Shown: positions 51,602-64,000, numbered from the stretch's first letter. The stretch: 64,000 nucleotides of DNA from Narthecium ossifragum (GCA_963920575.1 OY986973.1:496001-560000); one strand, 5' to 3'. The notes: generated by a model not told the origin, from the sequence alone. Made by a program: numbers and translations.

Positions 51602-54391
51602 ATGGCTGATCCACGAAACACCAATCTCGATGCAGTGATCTCACAGGTGCATGATTTCTCGTATATATACTGCTGCATTGCATGCTAAAATATAACTCAA
51701 AATAAATTTATTTAACTTGAGTACTTTTATTAATGTCGATTGGTAATTACTAATTAGTCGACTACAGTATGACATCAGTAAACTTTTTTCTTCTTTTTCT
51801 AAATGAGTAGGTAAACAAGAAGAATTTTGGTGATGGTGGAGACGAGAACATCATACAAAACCCAAGCTTCGACGATGGCGTCAACAACTGGTCCGGGAGA
51901 GGGTGCAAGATCCTCCAGCATGACTCCATGGGAGACGGCAAGGTGCTCCCGCTGACCGGCAAGTACTTCGCATCGGCGACCGAACGATCCCAGAACTGGA
52001 ATGGCATTCAGCAGGAGATCACTGGAAGAGTTCAGCGGAAGCTGGCTTATGAGGTGACTGCAGTAGTGAGGTTGTTTGGCAATCCAGCTTCCAGCGCTGA
52101 TGTCCGGGCGACTGTCTGGGTTCAGGCACTAAATGGCCGGGAACAATATATAAGCGTTGCCAAGTAAGAATTCTTATATATGTTTCTGAATAGAACACAA
52201 AAAGATTATATTTTTGGGTATATATATGCAATTTATTGCTTTGCAAAGGGTATTTACACAATTGGAACTCCTTTTTAGAGGGGTCTGTATGTGAAAATCC
52301 CTTTTTTTATGTGCATTCGAATTCTATATTTCTGAAGGGTTCGTGCTCCTGGGCAGGTCACAGGTCACAGACAAGGACTGGATTCAGTTACAGGGGAAGT
52401 TTTTAATCAATGGTGAGGTTTCAAAGGCTGTCATCTTCGTGGAAGGGCCACCTCCAGGCATCGATATTCTTCTGAACACTATGGTTGTAAAACATGCAAG
52501 CAAGCTGCCACCGTCTCCTCCGCCGGACACTCAGGTTTGCGCATTGTAACCTTACATCTCATACAACAAAACCAATTTACTGAGGCGCGCGAGGAAAATG
52601 TGAGCTTATATACTTAATAGTCTAACAATCTGAGCTGCCATAATATATATATTTTTTTTCAGAATGTAGCATTTGGGGTCAATATATTAGAGAACAGCAA
52701 TCTCAGCAATGACCTCAATGGATGGTTCCCTCTTGGTCCATGCACTCTAAGCATTGGCAACGGCTCACCTCATGTCTATCCTCCAATGGCGAAAGACTCT
52801 CTCGGTCTCCACGAGCCGCTGAACGGACGCTATGTTCTCGTTACAAATCGAACGCAGACATGGATGGGTCCGGCACAGACGATCACAGACAAGCTGAAGC
52901 TATTCCTGACCTACCAAGTGTCCGCATGGGTTCGAGTCAGCTCAACAGCTAATGGCCCTCAAAACATCAACGTAGCTCTAGGGGTGGACAACCAGTGGGT
53001 TAATGGTGGGCTTGTAGAAGCTCAAGATGAGAGGTGGTACGAGATCGGAGGATCGTTTAGGATCGAGAAGCAACCTAACAAAGTCATGGTTTATGTTCAG
53101 GGTCCTGCTGCAGGTGTTGATCTCATGGTTGCAGGTCTTCAGATCTTTCCTGTTGACAGGACTGCCAGGTTTAAACACCTAAAGAAGCTAACAGATAAGG
53201 TCAATTCAAGTTTTCTTCTTATAATAGTACATATCTTAATTTGCATGATGTTAACACATTACTGACGCCTAATTGCAGGTTAGAAAACGAGATGTTGCTC
53301 TAAAGATCTCAGGATCGGGCGTCGACAATGTATTCGGGACATTCGTGAAGGTTAAACAGATCAAGAACAGCTTCCCCTTTGGATCATGCATCATGAGAAC
53401 AAACATGGACAATGAAGACTTTGTTGATTTCTTTGTGAAGAACTTCAACTGGGGAGTGTTTGGCAATGAGCTGAAATGGTACTGGACAGAGGCACAGCAG
53501 GGAAATCTCAACTACACCGATGCTGATGAGCTCCTAGATTTGTGTCAGAAGAATGGAATGGAAGCCAGAGGCCACTGCATCTTCTGGGAAGTGCAATCTG
53601 CAGTTCAATCCTGGGTGCAATCTTTAAACCAGAGCGACCTCAAGACGGCCGTTCAGAATCGGCTAACCGGACTTCTCACAAGGTACAAGGGTAAGTTCAG
53701 ACATTACGACGTAAACAATGAGATGCTTCATGGTTCATTCTATCAAGATAGACTAGGAAAAGATATAAGACCATACATGTTCAAGGCTGCTAATCAGCTT
53801 GATCCTTCTGCTACTCTTTTTGTGAACGATTACAATGTCGACAATGGAGCTGATACAAAAGCAACGCCTGAGAAATATATCGAGCAAATAATTGGTTTGC
53901 AAGAACAAGGAGCCCCGGTAGGAGGTATTGGAGTTCAAGGGCATATAGATAATCCAGTAGGGCCTATTGTTTCAGCTTCCCTGGACAAGCTGGGTGTTCT
54001 GGGGTTACCAATCTGGTTCACTGAACTAGATGTCTCGTCCTCGAATGAGTTCGTTCGAGCCGATGACTTGGAAGTCATGCTTCGCGAAGCCTACGCGCAT
54101 CCTGCCATTGAAGGAGTCATGTTGTGGGGGTTCTGGGAGCTGTACATGAGGGAAAATGGTCACTTGGTTGATGCTGAAGGAGATGTTAATGAGGCTGGCA
54201 AGAGGTACTTGGCTCTCAAGCAAGAATGGCTGTCACATGCTCATGGGCATGTTGATGACCAGGGGGAGTTTAAATTCAGAGGGTTTCAAGGTGCTTATAA
54301 TGTGGAGATATCTACCCTCACTAAGAATTACTCTCAGACATTCACTGTTGACAAGGGTGACTCTCCATTAGAGGTGGCTATAAACTTATAG
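51602..54391 (+). CDS. Endo-1,4-beta-xylanase with two CBM22 modules and a GH10 domain, five exons
   Basis: Exons 51602-51646, 51811-52163, 52357-52534, 52663-53199 and 53279-54391 join in frame to 741 residues, all GT-AG. The protein starts MADPRNTNLDAVISQ and has no signal peptide, as in several plant relatives. The first CBM22 starts at about residue 25 (ENIIQNPSFDDGVNNWSG) and ends near 185. The second runs about 193-345 (VAFGVNILENSNLSNDLNGW). The GH10 barrel follows from about 380: RGHCIFWEVQ, the acid/base Glu519 in FRHYDVNNEMLHG, VNDYNV, QGHID, and the nucleophile Glu620 in PIWFTELDVSS, then WGFWELYMRENG. It should cleave xylan backbones in secondary walls, with CBM22 modules binding xylan. 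The layout matches the XYN1/XYN3 group of land plants, some of which have three CBM22 modules. The spliced model is supported by exact phase matches. Confidence 0.92.
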
Positions 54392-54934
54392 TGCTTCTAC
54401 ACAAGTATTTTACTGCATGAGAAATAAAGCTGAAGAATAAGAGATCACCCGTTACATCCTACTGTAAAGAAAATTTGAAACCTTGTATGCTACCAAAGTC
54501 TGTAATTATCACCAAGTTTTTTTTTTAATGTCTTTGATGCTTACCTATACAAGCAAATGACTATGATCTCGATGTTAGTACGAGATTAAGGAGAAGGTAA
54601 TAACCCCAATAAACTCACAATAGAAATTTCGGTCTAGTCGCAGCGTTCTAGCTAGGTTCGATCAAGTTTTCTTTTTGTCACAATAATTTCATTCAACAGC
54701 CTTTCAAATCTAAGCCGAGAGAAAAACGAGTATGGCAAGCAGAAGAGCTGATCTCACCCCCATAATAGAACCATCAAGAAACCAATATTGAGAACAAAGA
54801 TATTACTCGCAAAATGTCGACAGATATAACAACAAAACCAGAAATTACGAAGCTCATACAGGTAATGAAGCTGATTAACAGATTAAGGATCATGGATGAA
54901 AAAATAACATGGAACACGATCGTACCGGAGTAGA

Positions 54935-57900
54935 TCATGGGCCAAGACGATAAGTCTCGTCGCCTATAAACTGTCCCTCCATGTAGAAAGCAGCAGCACT
55001 CTGAGGATGGTAACCATCCATCACAACAAACTGCATGTCTTCGGACGGCTTCCAATGCCTTTTCCTCTGGTTTATAAACCAGTTGTTGATCTGCTTCTGA
55101 TCGAGGCCTGTTGACTCTGCCAAGGCCACCTTCTCAGTCTCCTGCAAATTTTACATTCTAACATTTTTCAAGTAATGAAAAGGGTTGATTCACTTACATG
55201 CAAGAATTCATGTGGAACAGAGAAATATTCAATCAGAGTTTGAATTGGAAAGATGGCACGTACCGAAGGATAGGGCCATTTATAATGGAGTTCCCACCAG
55301 TTGAGAAGCTTTTGGCGTGCCTCCTTTGGTAGCTTCCCTTTCTTCTTCTTCTTGGAAAGCTCTTGCCTCAGGCTGCTCAAGTAGCCACTGTACTTTCTCA
55401 GAAGGTGGTGCTTTAGCTCCTTTTCATCAGAATGTGCGTCCAACTCAGCATGCTCCACTTCTCCCCCGCTGCCACCGTCTTGTTCCTCTTCAGAGGAGCC
55501 AACCCCTTCAGATTTCTCATCTGCAAGGTTCCACACATACAAAATTGGATATTATTTGATGGAAACAAAAGATGATCACCCTAGAGATTCTACGTATACT
55601 GCTTGCAGTTTCTAAATCCTCGCTGGCTCTAAATAGAACTTGATTACCTTTCAGCAATTACAGAACCAAACAAAATAAATTTCCCAGCAGGAATAAATGG
55701 CAAGAAGTCAGTCAAGCAAATCCATGACGCTGCTGTTTTCCAGGAAAATTCTCATTTCCTTAATGATCTGTTTGGCTACATAGTACAAACCTGAGCTCAA
55801 ATCATTACACCAAGCATAACAGTGTTTAAGGAATGTTATGGATAAACTTCAACTTTTGAATGTTTTCATGAGGACATTTGAAGAGCATGCATGCATGCAT
55901 ATTGCCAGATTATGCTACTTGATTAGTCAGCATTTAAATCAGCTTCCACACGCTACCAAATTCCAGAACATTAAATCAGGTCTCGTATGTTACCCAGCTG
56001 TGTAAGCAAAACTAAAGAAAACAGAAGAAGAGAGATCACATAAAAAATCTGAAAGTTGTGTAAAAATTAGTTCCCGAAGGAACATCTTGGGGTTGGTTAA
56101 TTTAGTCCCAACAATCTAACAGTAAATTCCTACAATTTACTGAATGAAGGGATAGAAATGTAAGCTGCCTGGTCACTTCTGAAAACTGAGCCTATATCTA
56201 AAAATAAACTGCTTCACTAGGTAATTAGTCTTCAGATTTCACTGAATGATAAATTGTCAAACTAGGAAATTACGCAGATCCTTGTGCCACTTGTTGAGTG
56301 AAATGTCTTGCATATGTAGACAGTAAGTTCTCTATTTTAACGGCATATTTGTTGCACAATAACATGCTCACTTCCCCTACGCGGGGATTCCACGTTGATA
56401 GTAATAATGGATTGCTTTTATCTGCACATTTTTGCAATTCCTTCCTGTTAATTAGTCAAAACAAAATTCAAACCTTTGTCCTGCATAATCCTGTGAAGGC
56501 CAGTACAATTTGGTGATTGGTGACAGGAATTACATAACCGGTAACCAAGAGACAGTAAGGCCCCACACTTGATCATTCCATGCCAAATGGGAGAACTAGG
56601 CTAGCTTCAAATATTGTAATTCACTTAACTTAGAGGACCTTATGTCAGAAAAATGCATGCCCCTTTGTCCGTTAGATAATGTTGATTAATTGAATAACTT
56701 TAAATCTTCTGCGATACTTAGTTTTGCGAGAGCTTAGAGAAGATGAGAACTAGCTACATGTAATTTGCTTGGCTAGGATTTCATGAGGGACCCTATTTTT
56801 CCAGAATTAATGACAATCCTCACTTGGCGTTTTTTAGAAGCCCCTAAAACAAGTTGAGCTATATTCATAAGAAACAGCAATCAGAAATTCCTTTTTCATA
56901 CTGCAATTTTTCCTCCAACATAAAACCCTTACAAAGACACAAATTGGAGGGGGGAAAAACTTCTTTTAGTTTGATTTTGCGCGATCAAAAAAGAAGAAGA
57001 ATGATAAATAAACAGAAGCAAAAACATTCGCGAGCTATTTTTTTTCTCCAATTAAAGCTCTGAAAACTGCCTAGTATAAAGCTGTACCTTCATGCCATCC
57101 TCATTCAGAAAATATAAGAATTTAGTTTTGTGCAACTATGCTAGGGTATTTTGCCTTGCTAGCGATCACCAAAAGAATACAGAAACTTCAATATACTTCA
57201 AAGAATATACTTTTTCCAATTAGTTCTACAATTAATGATGAGAAACAACAACCATGGAGTCCTTCTCACTTCCATGGCCATGGGGTCGAGCCCTGACACA
57301 AGAAGAGGTACTAAACTAGTAGTAGAAGTGGCAGTAACTGCAAATGTGGGTGCATGCCTGGTTGGCTGGTTGTTACGAGAATAGCATCCTATGTTCTACT
57401 TCCATTCCCCACAGTTAAAAATAGAGAGAAAGAGAAAGCCAGAAAAGAGCATGTCTGCTATCTTAAAAAGGGTATTCATTCATGCTACTAGTATTCTCGA
57501 GGCAAAGGTTCTCTTGGAACCCTAAGAAGGGGCCTTATCAGTCTGCAACACTAGACATATAATATACATAGATAAGGATCAAGATGAGATCTTGAGATGA
57601 ATAAGGCTTCTTTCCGCTGATAGCTAATTAAATACCTTCAAGTACTAAAAGGACAAAACTACTCTAAATTTATGGAGGACAAGAGGCGAGTCAAGTTTGT
57701 ATCAAGACTTGGGCGCAAAAGAGGGAAGCCAACTCGTAAAAAATCTACGTACTTCTTTCTCAGCCTTAAAGATCGTACTCCTCGCTAGGCATTGCACTGT
57801 TAGCACGGAAAAGTCTAACTCAAACCCCCATCTTCTCCTCTTCATATCATCTCATAGCTCCATAGAACAAGGACTTTGAACTATTCTATCCTATTTCATA

Positions 57901-58743
57901 GGTACACATGAAACGTTGCTGTTTATGGTGTACACGTAGTTGAATTAGTTACCATAAGAGAAGATGCGAGGCGATGAGCCATTGGAGAGGGAGTTGAGTT
58001 GGGACTCGACCCTTCTGAGGAAATCCATGGCTTCTTGCAAGGGCTTCGTTAGTTCTTCCTGGTACTTCACCAGCATGTCGCGGTATGCCTCCTGCATGTC
58101 ACAATACAAATCAAAAGCATACATCGAACATATAGCCAAGAATTCTATGAGATTAATTAAAAAAAATTTCAAGATCATCACGCACCATGAATTGATCGAG
58201 CTCCGGATCGACCGGGGCGCCGTCGCGGCGACACCCCGCAGCCACCACTCTTTGCCGCTCTTCGAGCTGTTGGGCAGCCGCCGAGAGCCGCGCCACCACC
58301 TCCGGCGGCGCTCCCACCTGTAAAAGAACGATTTTTAAAATCTAATTATCAAAGCAGACAGTGTGATCGAATCTAATTATCAGAGAAGCTTATGAAGACA
58401 AAGAGATGCATGCCTTTTGGCAGTCTATGTAGGCCGCGAGGAGGGCGGAGTACTGGGGATGGGAGATGATCTTGGCTTTCATGGCGTCTACATCGCTGGG
58501 GGGCTGAGAGGAGGAGCTAGCTTCGGGTCTAGAGGGTCGAGGGTTAAGGTTATAATGAGGGTGCATGTGGGTGGTGCCGGTGGTGGCGGCGCTGTAAAGC
58601 CCAAGCCCATAGACTGCCGCGCTTGGAGGAGGTGCAACCGTCGCCGGATGAGCTGCTGCACTGCTAGCCGCCGTCGTTGGTTGTGGTGGGTACATGAAGC
58701 CTCCCCTTGTGCTGCACCCACCCAGATGAGAGAAGTCCTCCAT
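54935..58743 (-). CDS. Class I KNOX (KNOTTED1-like) homeobox transcription factor, five exons
   Basis: Exons, high to low: 58743-58414, 58317-58186, 58091-57953, 55520-55264 and 55141-54935; 1065 bases, 354 residues. An Ala/Pro/Ser-rich N-terminus is followed by KNOX1 (about 85-130, [20 protein letters not shown]), KNOX2 (about 150-190, [20 protein letters not shown]), an acidic [12 protein letters not shown] linker, ELK (233-255) and a TALE homeodomain (about 256-318) with the three-residue PYP insertion and [10 protein letters not shown] recognition helix. The C-terminal [17 protein letters not shown] resembles the BREVIPEDICELLUS/OSH15/OSH6 branch. The product keeps meristem cells undifferentiated, working in the nucleus with BELL partners. 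Intron 1 appears to use a GC donor (AAG|GCATGC); introns 2-4 are GT-AG. Intron 3 is 2.4 kb. KNOX genes have one long intron at this place, often regulatory. Confidence 0.94.
55521..57952 (-). other. Long third intron of the KNOX gene
   Basis: 2432 bases, AT-rich, no supportable gene on either strand. A TGCATGCATGCATGCAT run lies near 55886. Because the third intron of KNOX genes can hold cis-regulatory sites in several species, conserved blocks here would be worth comparing, but I cannot define any from one sequence. Confidence 0.8.
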
Positions 58744-60470
58744 TCCTCAACACCAACGTATAGATAGCCAGAGTCACACGGAAGAAGAAGACAGAGACGG
58801 GGGGGGAAGGAGATGGTGCTACTTTAACATTATAGGTTCAAAACCTAGAGAGAAGGAGGAGAGAGAGATGAAAGCCATGTCTGGTGGCTTTCTTTTCCAC
58901 GTCAAATCGATGAGACGGGGAGAAGTTTAGGTAACAGTGGCGGTGAAGCATAAAAAATCTAGGCAAAGCATGTTGTTCAAGTAACCCTCGAGCTTAAAAT
59001 TAATATACTGGAAAGGTATGTGAAAAATTAATAACATGAAACTGGAACACTGCATGTGGGTGGTGGGGTAGCACCCATGTCACACGTCGCACGTGCCAGC
59101 CTTATGGCATCTGACCTCTCACCATAATGCTCACACACACCTGTGTGAGTGAGATACCTTTCTTTATTTAATCCTCGCTTTTAGGGGTCCGATAGAGCCG
59201 CCCGGGGGTTCTCACGACTCCATTGGTCGGCCGCGCGCCGGCATGGCGTCGCCATGCCGTGGTGTCCGAAGTGACTGCCTGTTCCTGGCTCTTGTCAGCA
59301 GAGGAGCACAGGAGTTTGGAGATGTAAAACAAAAGCTCTGAAGCCTCAACCACTAGCTATGGTGGTGGTGCAACTTTCATGTCTTAGATTTGAATCTTTT
59401 CAGATATTTTTCGCTTGACAAGCTAAAAGGCTTTTATGCTTCAGAATACGGTTATCTATATTCTTGTAGAAGTAGATGAGTTGAAGCGCTCTGGACTTGG
59501 AGTCCTAGCAGAGGCTATTATGTGTCGAGCAAAGCGCCCTCTAGTGAAGATAAGGCGGATGTTGGATTAATGTTAAGAAAGATGTCGAACCTAGAGATGG
59601 CTAGGAAGTCATGAAGTCTATATGTAGAGGTGCGGAAAAAAGATTTAACCCTTAAGATATGAGTTCAGTAAAATATATAAAGCTGATATTCTTTAATTTA
59701 CTTACTGAGAAAGAGATGTACTGCTGAAGTCTCAAAGGTTCCCTTGGCTTACTGGTTTGACGCCCGACACTGTGGGCAACGAAATGAAGGAGAAAAAGGA
59801 CATGTACTATAGTAGGTACATTTAATTGCCATTTGTAATTATCACATGCGAATATATAAGTAACATGGAAACCTAATAAACCATATCAAAATTCTAATAT
59901 TTAACTTTGTATTATATTATTTTAATATAAACTCGTCGTGACCCGTAGATAAATTTATGATTTTATGCTTAAAGTTATTTCGCGTAACATTTGTTTTCAA
60001 ATACTTCAATATCGCTTCTTTAATTAAATATTGCTCGTTGTATAGATCTTAAAATATTTATTAACATATAAAACTAAATATGCATTGTGTCATTTGCATA
60101 ATAGAAAAAGATGATAAAGGGGATAATCTTGGCCGACATTAAAAAATAAAAATAAGCATGTTATCTTCATTTTATTGTGATGTATGTTTGATAACTAAAT
60201 TTGAGATGCCCAAATATGCTTTGAATTATCGACTTATGCTCCGATACCATATATATTACCCTCATAGAGCAACCCAAAAACCCAATGTGATAGGAAATTA
60301 ATGATGAGTTTAATTATCTTAGTCAACATTACACATCATCAAAAACCAGTAGCATACACAAAAATTAAGAAAACTTAGATCCATTGCTCAAAGAAATTAT
60401 ATATATATATGGTAGTAACAAAAGCATTTCTATTGACGTAACAAATAACTGGTACATGATATCCAACTTA
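58744..60470. other. KNOX upstream region, no other gene seen
   Basis: 58790-58880 is purine-rich and likely includes the 5' leader. Near 59240-59260 there is a small hairpin CGGCATGGC-GTC-GCCATGCCG in a GC-rich island. The remainder is AT-rich. Open frames are short and without recognisable motifs. Confidence 0.5.
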
Positions 60471-60472
60471 TA

Positions 60473-60662
60473 TTAGCTTTTTGTTTGGTTAAGGGTTAAG
60501 AATGGGGTTAGGGTTAGGGTTAAATGGGGTCCGCCACTTTTTCTCCTTTTCACCTACCATCTTTCTCTCTACTTTTTCAATCATTCTTTCATCATTACAC
60601 TTATCCTTATTCTTATTCCTACCTTTACTCACATTCTTAGCCCCCAATCAAACACAGGATGA
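60473..60662. mobile_element. MITE-like repeat (same family as 46977)
   Basis: The left end TTTTTGTTTGGTTAAGGG and right end CCCAATCAAACACAGG are inverted and resemble the other family members, with the same CT-rich interior (CACTTTTTCTCC, TCTACTTTTTCAATC). The left part contains GGGTTAGGGTTAGGGTTA by chance. The target duplication is not clear. Confidence 0.4.
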
Positions 60663-61328
60663 GTAAGTACCCTTCCATCAAAGTCATTAATGGAGAACGG
60701 TGGCATATTGCTGGAGTGGATCATCATAAACCTCCCAGAGTGACCAATAATTGCTCACATTTTATACTTCTTGTCATTCAATGCTCCTCGAATACTAAAA
60801 CATATGCTAGCTGATATCGAGAATTACGTTTCATATCAGGACGTACTAAATCTTGTCCCTGGCTGATATAATCTCCTTTTCATCTTTAACTATTTTTTTT
60901 TATTAAGTTGGATCAAAAGACTAGGTGTTACAAATCACTCAAAATACAGTGCTTTTTTAACTAATTAGTTCAACTAAGATAGCAGTGTCTTTTTCCCATT
61001 CTTATCGTCTTGTTGAAGGGATCGAGAGATTTGAATATACGAAGAAGAAGAAAAAACACAGCTGAATCATTGTAGTTGTCGTACCAACTAAATTAAGTGT
61101 TGTTTGGGAATAAATTACGTACAAGAGCTGATAACTGCATTCTAACCACATAAACACTATCATGTGGTTGTCGGAGTAGAACGATACGTCGTAGATCTAA
61201 TAACCATGATCTCTAAATCGAGGGGTTTCCCTCGTGGCTTATCAGTGAGCCAATAAACTGGCAACAGGGCTAGATTCTCTATGCTCCTGGACATGCAACT
61301 CTAGCTGATAGGCTTCGTCAAGAACCAG

Positions 61329-61360
<32 letters not shown>

Positions 61361-62060
61361 GTGCAAGTTTTGTGATAAGAGGACGCCAATAACTCCTGTT
61401 GGCCATCTTTAAACACAAGTTTGAACATTTGCCAAGTAGTCACTGGATATATGCATACAGCTCATAAAATGTCAGATGGAAGGGTCCCAAAGCACAGTCA
61501 AAGTACTACTGAAACCTGAGAAGACCCAGCAGAGTGACTACAATTCCTAGCGGCGAGCCAACTCTGGGTCTTCTGATTTCACGTGGCCGCGTGTGGACCT
61601 TTGTGCTCCTGTCTTCTCGTGCGCGAGCCATTGCTCCTTCCCTATGCAACGGGAACAATGCAATTGATATGTATGTGTGTGTCTCGACCCCTCTTGTTCA
61701 ATTGATAACAACTAGCTAGCTAGTACCAACAGCTTCACACAGCAAGTGTTATGTTACAAAACAATAAACTCACTCTTAAAACAGCAAATGAGAAGTTTAT
61801 ATATATACGTACGTTAGACTAGTATGTCATGTCACGTGAGAGCTCAAATGAAAATATTTCATTAAATTAAAAATATGTTTTGATATTATTAGGGTTCATG
61901 GGCTCTCATACATCGAATAAAAAAGGAAGAAAAAGACGAATAAATGAAGACACATATTTAGCGTGTAAAATCTCTCAATAAAAAATTGAAATAAGAAACC
62001 ACATATATACCAGATCCAGTCATATAGACAAAGACTCGACCCTTCCTCTAGTGCCAGATT
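60663..62060. other. Intergenic, no gene supported
   Basis: AT-rich DNA with a (TA)n run at 61330-61359. No structure beyond that was recognised. Confidence 0.5.
61330..61359. repeat. (TA)n microsatellite
   Basis: Fifteen TA units without interruption. Confidence 0.95.
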
Positions 62061-62064
62061 ATAA

Positions 62065-62257
62065 GGACTCGTTTGGTATGAGGTTAGAAAAAATAAGATC
62101 AAGGGAAAATAGGGTTAGAAAAAATGAAATTAATGAATGGAGATAGAAAAAAATAAAGCGATGATGATAAGTGAAATGAAGATAAAATAGTAATGATATT
62201 TGATGTTTGAGGATAGAAACAAGGTTAACCCCCCTTTAACTCCATATTGAACAGAGC
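62065..62257. mobile_element. Tourist-like MITE, 193 bp
   Basis: The left end GGACTCGTTTGGTATGAGG and, inward from the right, GCTCTGTTCAATATGGAG are imperfect inverted repeats, bounded by the 3-bp duplication TAA (62062-62064 and 62258-62260). It is related to the element at 46977 but inserted in the opposite sense, with A-rich sequence (GGTTAGAAAAAATGAAA) inside. Confidence 0.65.
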
Positions 62258-62260
62258 TAA

Positions 62261-64000
62261 GGGTTAATTTTCTCAAAAGATTGTTAGAGAGGGGATGAAC
62301 TCATCGAAAACGTAGCCTTTTCTCTCAATAGCCATTGAGATCCCATCATAAAGCCTAAAAAGAAGCTTTGGATATGGTCTAAATGCCAACTTTCCATTTT
62401 TAAGTTGAGAGTCCACGCAAGTTCCAACTGCACCCAGCAAAGGTTCTCCAGTCCTGCGCCCGTTTACACCGCGCAAATACTGCACCCGACAAAGGTTCTC
62501 CTGCGCCCGTTAACACCGCGCGATTCGCGCGGGTTCTGCTTCACTTCACCAGCTCAACCCCACCTGACACCCATCGATCCGTCCAATCCCATCCCAACCC
62601 CACCACCACCTTTTCCACTCCATTCGATCAATCTCGCCAAAAGATACGATCCCCACAAACCACACCCGAGAAACGCACACCCCGGTCCTCTATAACCACC
62701 ACTGGTCTCACAACACGGTCTTCTTTCCGGGTCTCCATAATGCACGGTGTCCCATCACTCTCTACGGTGTGTGCACCGCGCCATCCCCTGGATGGCTGGA
62801 TAGCATGTGAGGTGGCCCTGGTGGGAGCCGCACGAGCTCAGGGGCTCGCACAGCCTTATGGCACAGAGCCACAGAGTGGGGCACGCCGGCGAACAACCAG
62901 TTTGGTGGCAGTCATGTCATGCCATTATCCTCATCGATCGATCTCTCCAGTAATTTACTGTAACTATGGAGGATGAGCATAACACACAACACAATGCTGT
63001 TTATCATTAGGGGAAACATAGGACGATGGATGTGGCATTGGAATATGGTGTTGGTCGTCAGGGTTTTTGGCAGGGAGCTGTGTGTCAGTCAAGCCTCGTC
63101 ATGTTTCGATCGCCCGCGGGTCGTGCCGCGTGCGGGCGTGGCTCCGAGGCCTTGGCGGCGTACCAGCAGAGCAATTTATAGTGCCGTCACCGGTGGTGAA
63201 GGGAATCATGGAGCGCGATGTTTCGTGGGCCTCTTGTACTTGAGCTGGCCAGGCCCGCCGCTTGAAGGCCCGTGTGTTAATTTGAGGAAATAGAGTCTAT
63301 AGAGGGCTATAAGATTCACTTGAAGCCTAGTAGAAGGTTTGCGTAGCCCAACAAAATACAATATACCTCCACTACGATGTCTGCCTCTCTCGACTAATCC
63401 TACATGCCATTATTGAGTTCGAGTCGAGTCGAGTCGATTCGGATCGTGAGGCGAACTCGAGATCGGTGAATTCCAAGAGATAAATTCGAGGCTAATCCTA
63501 ACTTTCGTATACTCTATTGACCACTAATTATCACGATGGATCAAGTCTCCACAAACCAATTTTTTATATTTTTTTATCTTTACATGGATCAAATAATATA
63601 ATCGAAGTCATCGGATCTATTCCACCGATCACCTTAATCCAGATTTTCCAGCTGAACAAGTTGGCACTCGACCTACATGGATGGAGAAGTTTAGTTCCAG
63701 AGAGATTGTTGCAAGATAAGAATGCCAAGGAAAGGACCACATACAGATCTTGTGGTCCTGGCCATTCCACCCCATGATTGGTAATGCTGGGAAAAGTTGC
63801 CATCCTTCCCTTTGATGCGATTAAAACAAGGTGTCATTATCTCCAATCTATCGATCATAGGAGTAGTCTCCTTGTCATCACACACTTGGATCACAGTGAT
63901 GCCACTGTCTACAGCTACCTAAGAAAGGAGAAATTAATATCAGCAAGTCAAGGTGCTGATCTGTGAAAGATCCACTGAAGAGGGAGGATATATAGCAATG
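62261..64000. other. Intergenic to the window edge, no gene supported
   Basis: 62400-62760 is C-rich with a repeated CAAAGGTTCTCC-GCGCCCGTT-ACACCGCGC segment (about 62438-62476 and 62486-62523), a small tandem duplication. 62760-63280 is GC-rich. Frames of 60-106 codons occur on both strands but none shows a domain. A gene continuing past the edge cannot be excluded. Confidence 0.4.

Noticed and set aside
60508..60526. Interstitial telomere repeat (GGGTTAGGGTTAGGG)
   Set aside because: Only about three units, embedded in the left part of a MITE-like repeat whose relatives have similar GGTTAG sequence.
62273..62485. Minus-strand frame of 70 codons
   Set aside because: No start context, splice site, family or conservation; part of it runs through a small tandem repeat.

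Overview
The window is nuclear DNA from a flowering plant, most likely a monocot. The evidence is spliced genes with GT-AG introns, plant-only families (L-type lectin receptor kinases, KNOX homeobox, EPFL peptide, CBM22/GH10 xylanase) and abundant plant transposon classes. The species cannot be named from sequence alone.

The left two thirds (about 3.2-40.4 kb) is a tandem array of L-type lectin receptor-like kinase (LecRK) genes, all on the minus strand. There are five intact intronless genes (B 11763-13796, D 22822-24852, E 27587-29581, F 32284-34320, G 37673-39661) and one copy (A 3443-5479) interrupted by a single in-frame stop. Three pieces are broken: a truncated 5' end (C, 19798-20001), an inverted kinase tail (14206-14395) and a tandem duplicate of a 3' end (11599-11762). 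A, B, C and D form one sequence group, E and G a second, and F lies between. A recognisable non-coding upstream module was copied along with the genes, in direct orientation behind A, C, E, F and G and in inverted orientation beside B, D and at 18.2-18.7 kb.

Transposons have been inserting into this array. Because the paralogous blocks give natural empty sites, several insertions can be defined closely: a 380-bp solo LTR (GGAAT target duplication), a 731-bp hAT-type element (CGTCGCTA), an 850-bp Mutator-like element with 9-bp target duplications, and a 134-bp insertion made of three consecutive hairpins. Between A and B lies a 1197-bp Mutator-like element with about 165-bp inverted ends and 10-bp target duplications. 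It carries a captured piece of a group IIe WRKY gene (exon 1, intron, exon 2 up to the conserved intron donor), so it is a Pack-MULE. A Helitron-like element abuts the truncated LecRK C. A copia gag relic and a gypsy-like LTR fill 15.4-17.7 kb.

The right third holds ordinary single-copy genes: ERG28 (minus, three exons) divergent from NFS1 (plus, intronless); an EPFL secreted peptide (minus, two exons, 121 aa); a cytosolic-looking xylanase with two CBM22 modules and a GH10 domain (plus, five exons, 741 aa); and a class I KNOX homeobox gene (minus, five exons, 354 aa, with a probable GC-AG first intron and a 2.4-kb third intron). From 58.8 kb to the end I see no supportable gene, only AT-rich intergenic DNA with MITE-like repeats.

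Functionally the array is a plasma-membrane perception family (lectin ectodomain, one membrane helix, RD-type kinase) evolving by birth and death. The flanking genes are housekeeping (iron-sulphur clusters, sterol synthesis) and developmental (EPFL, xylanase, KNOX) and show no operational link to it.
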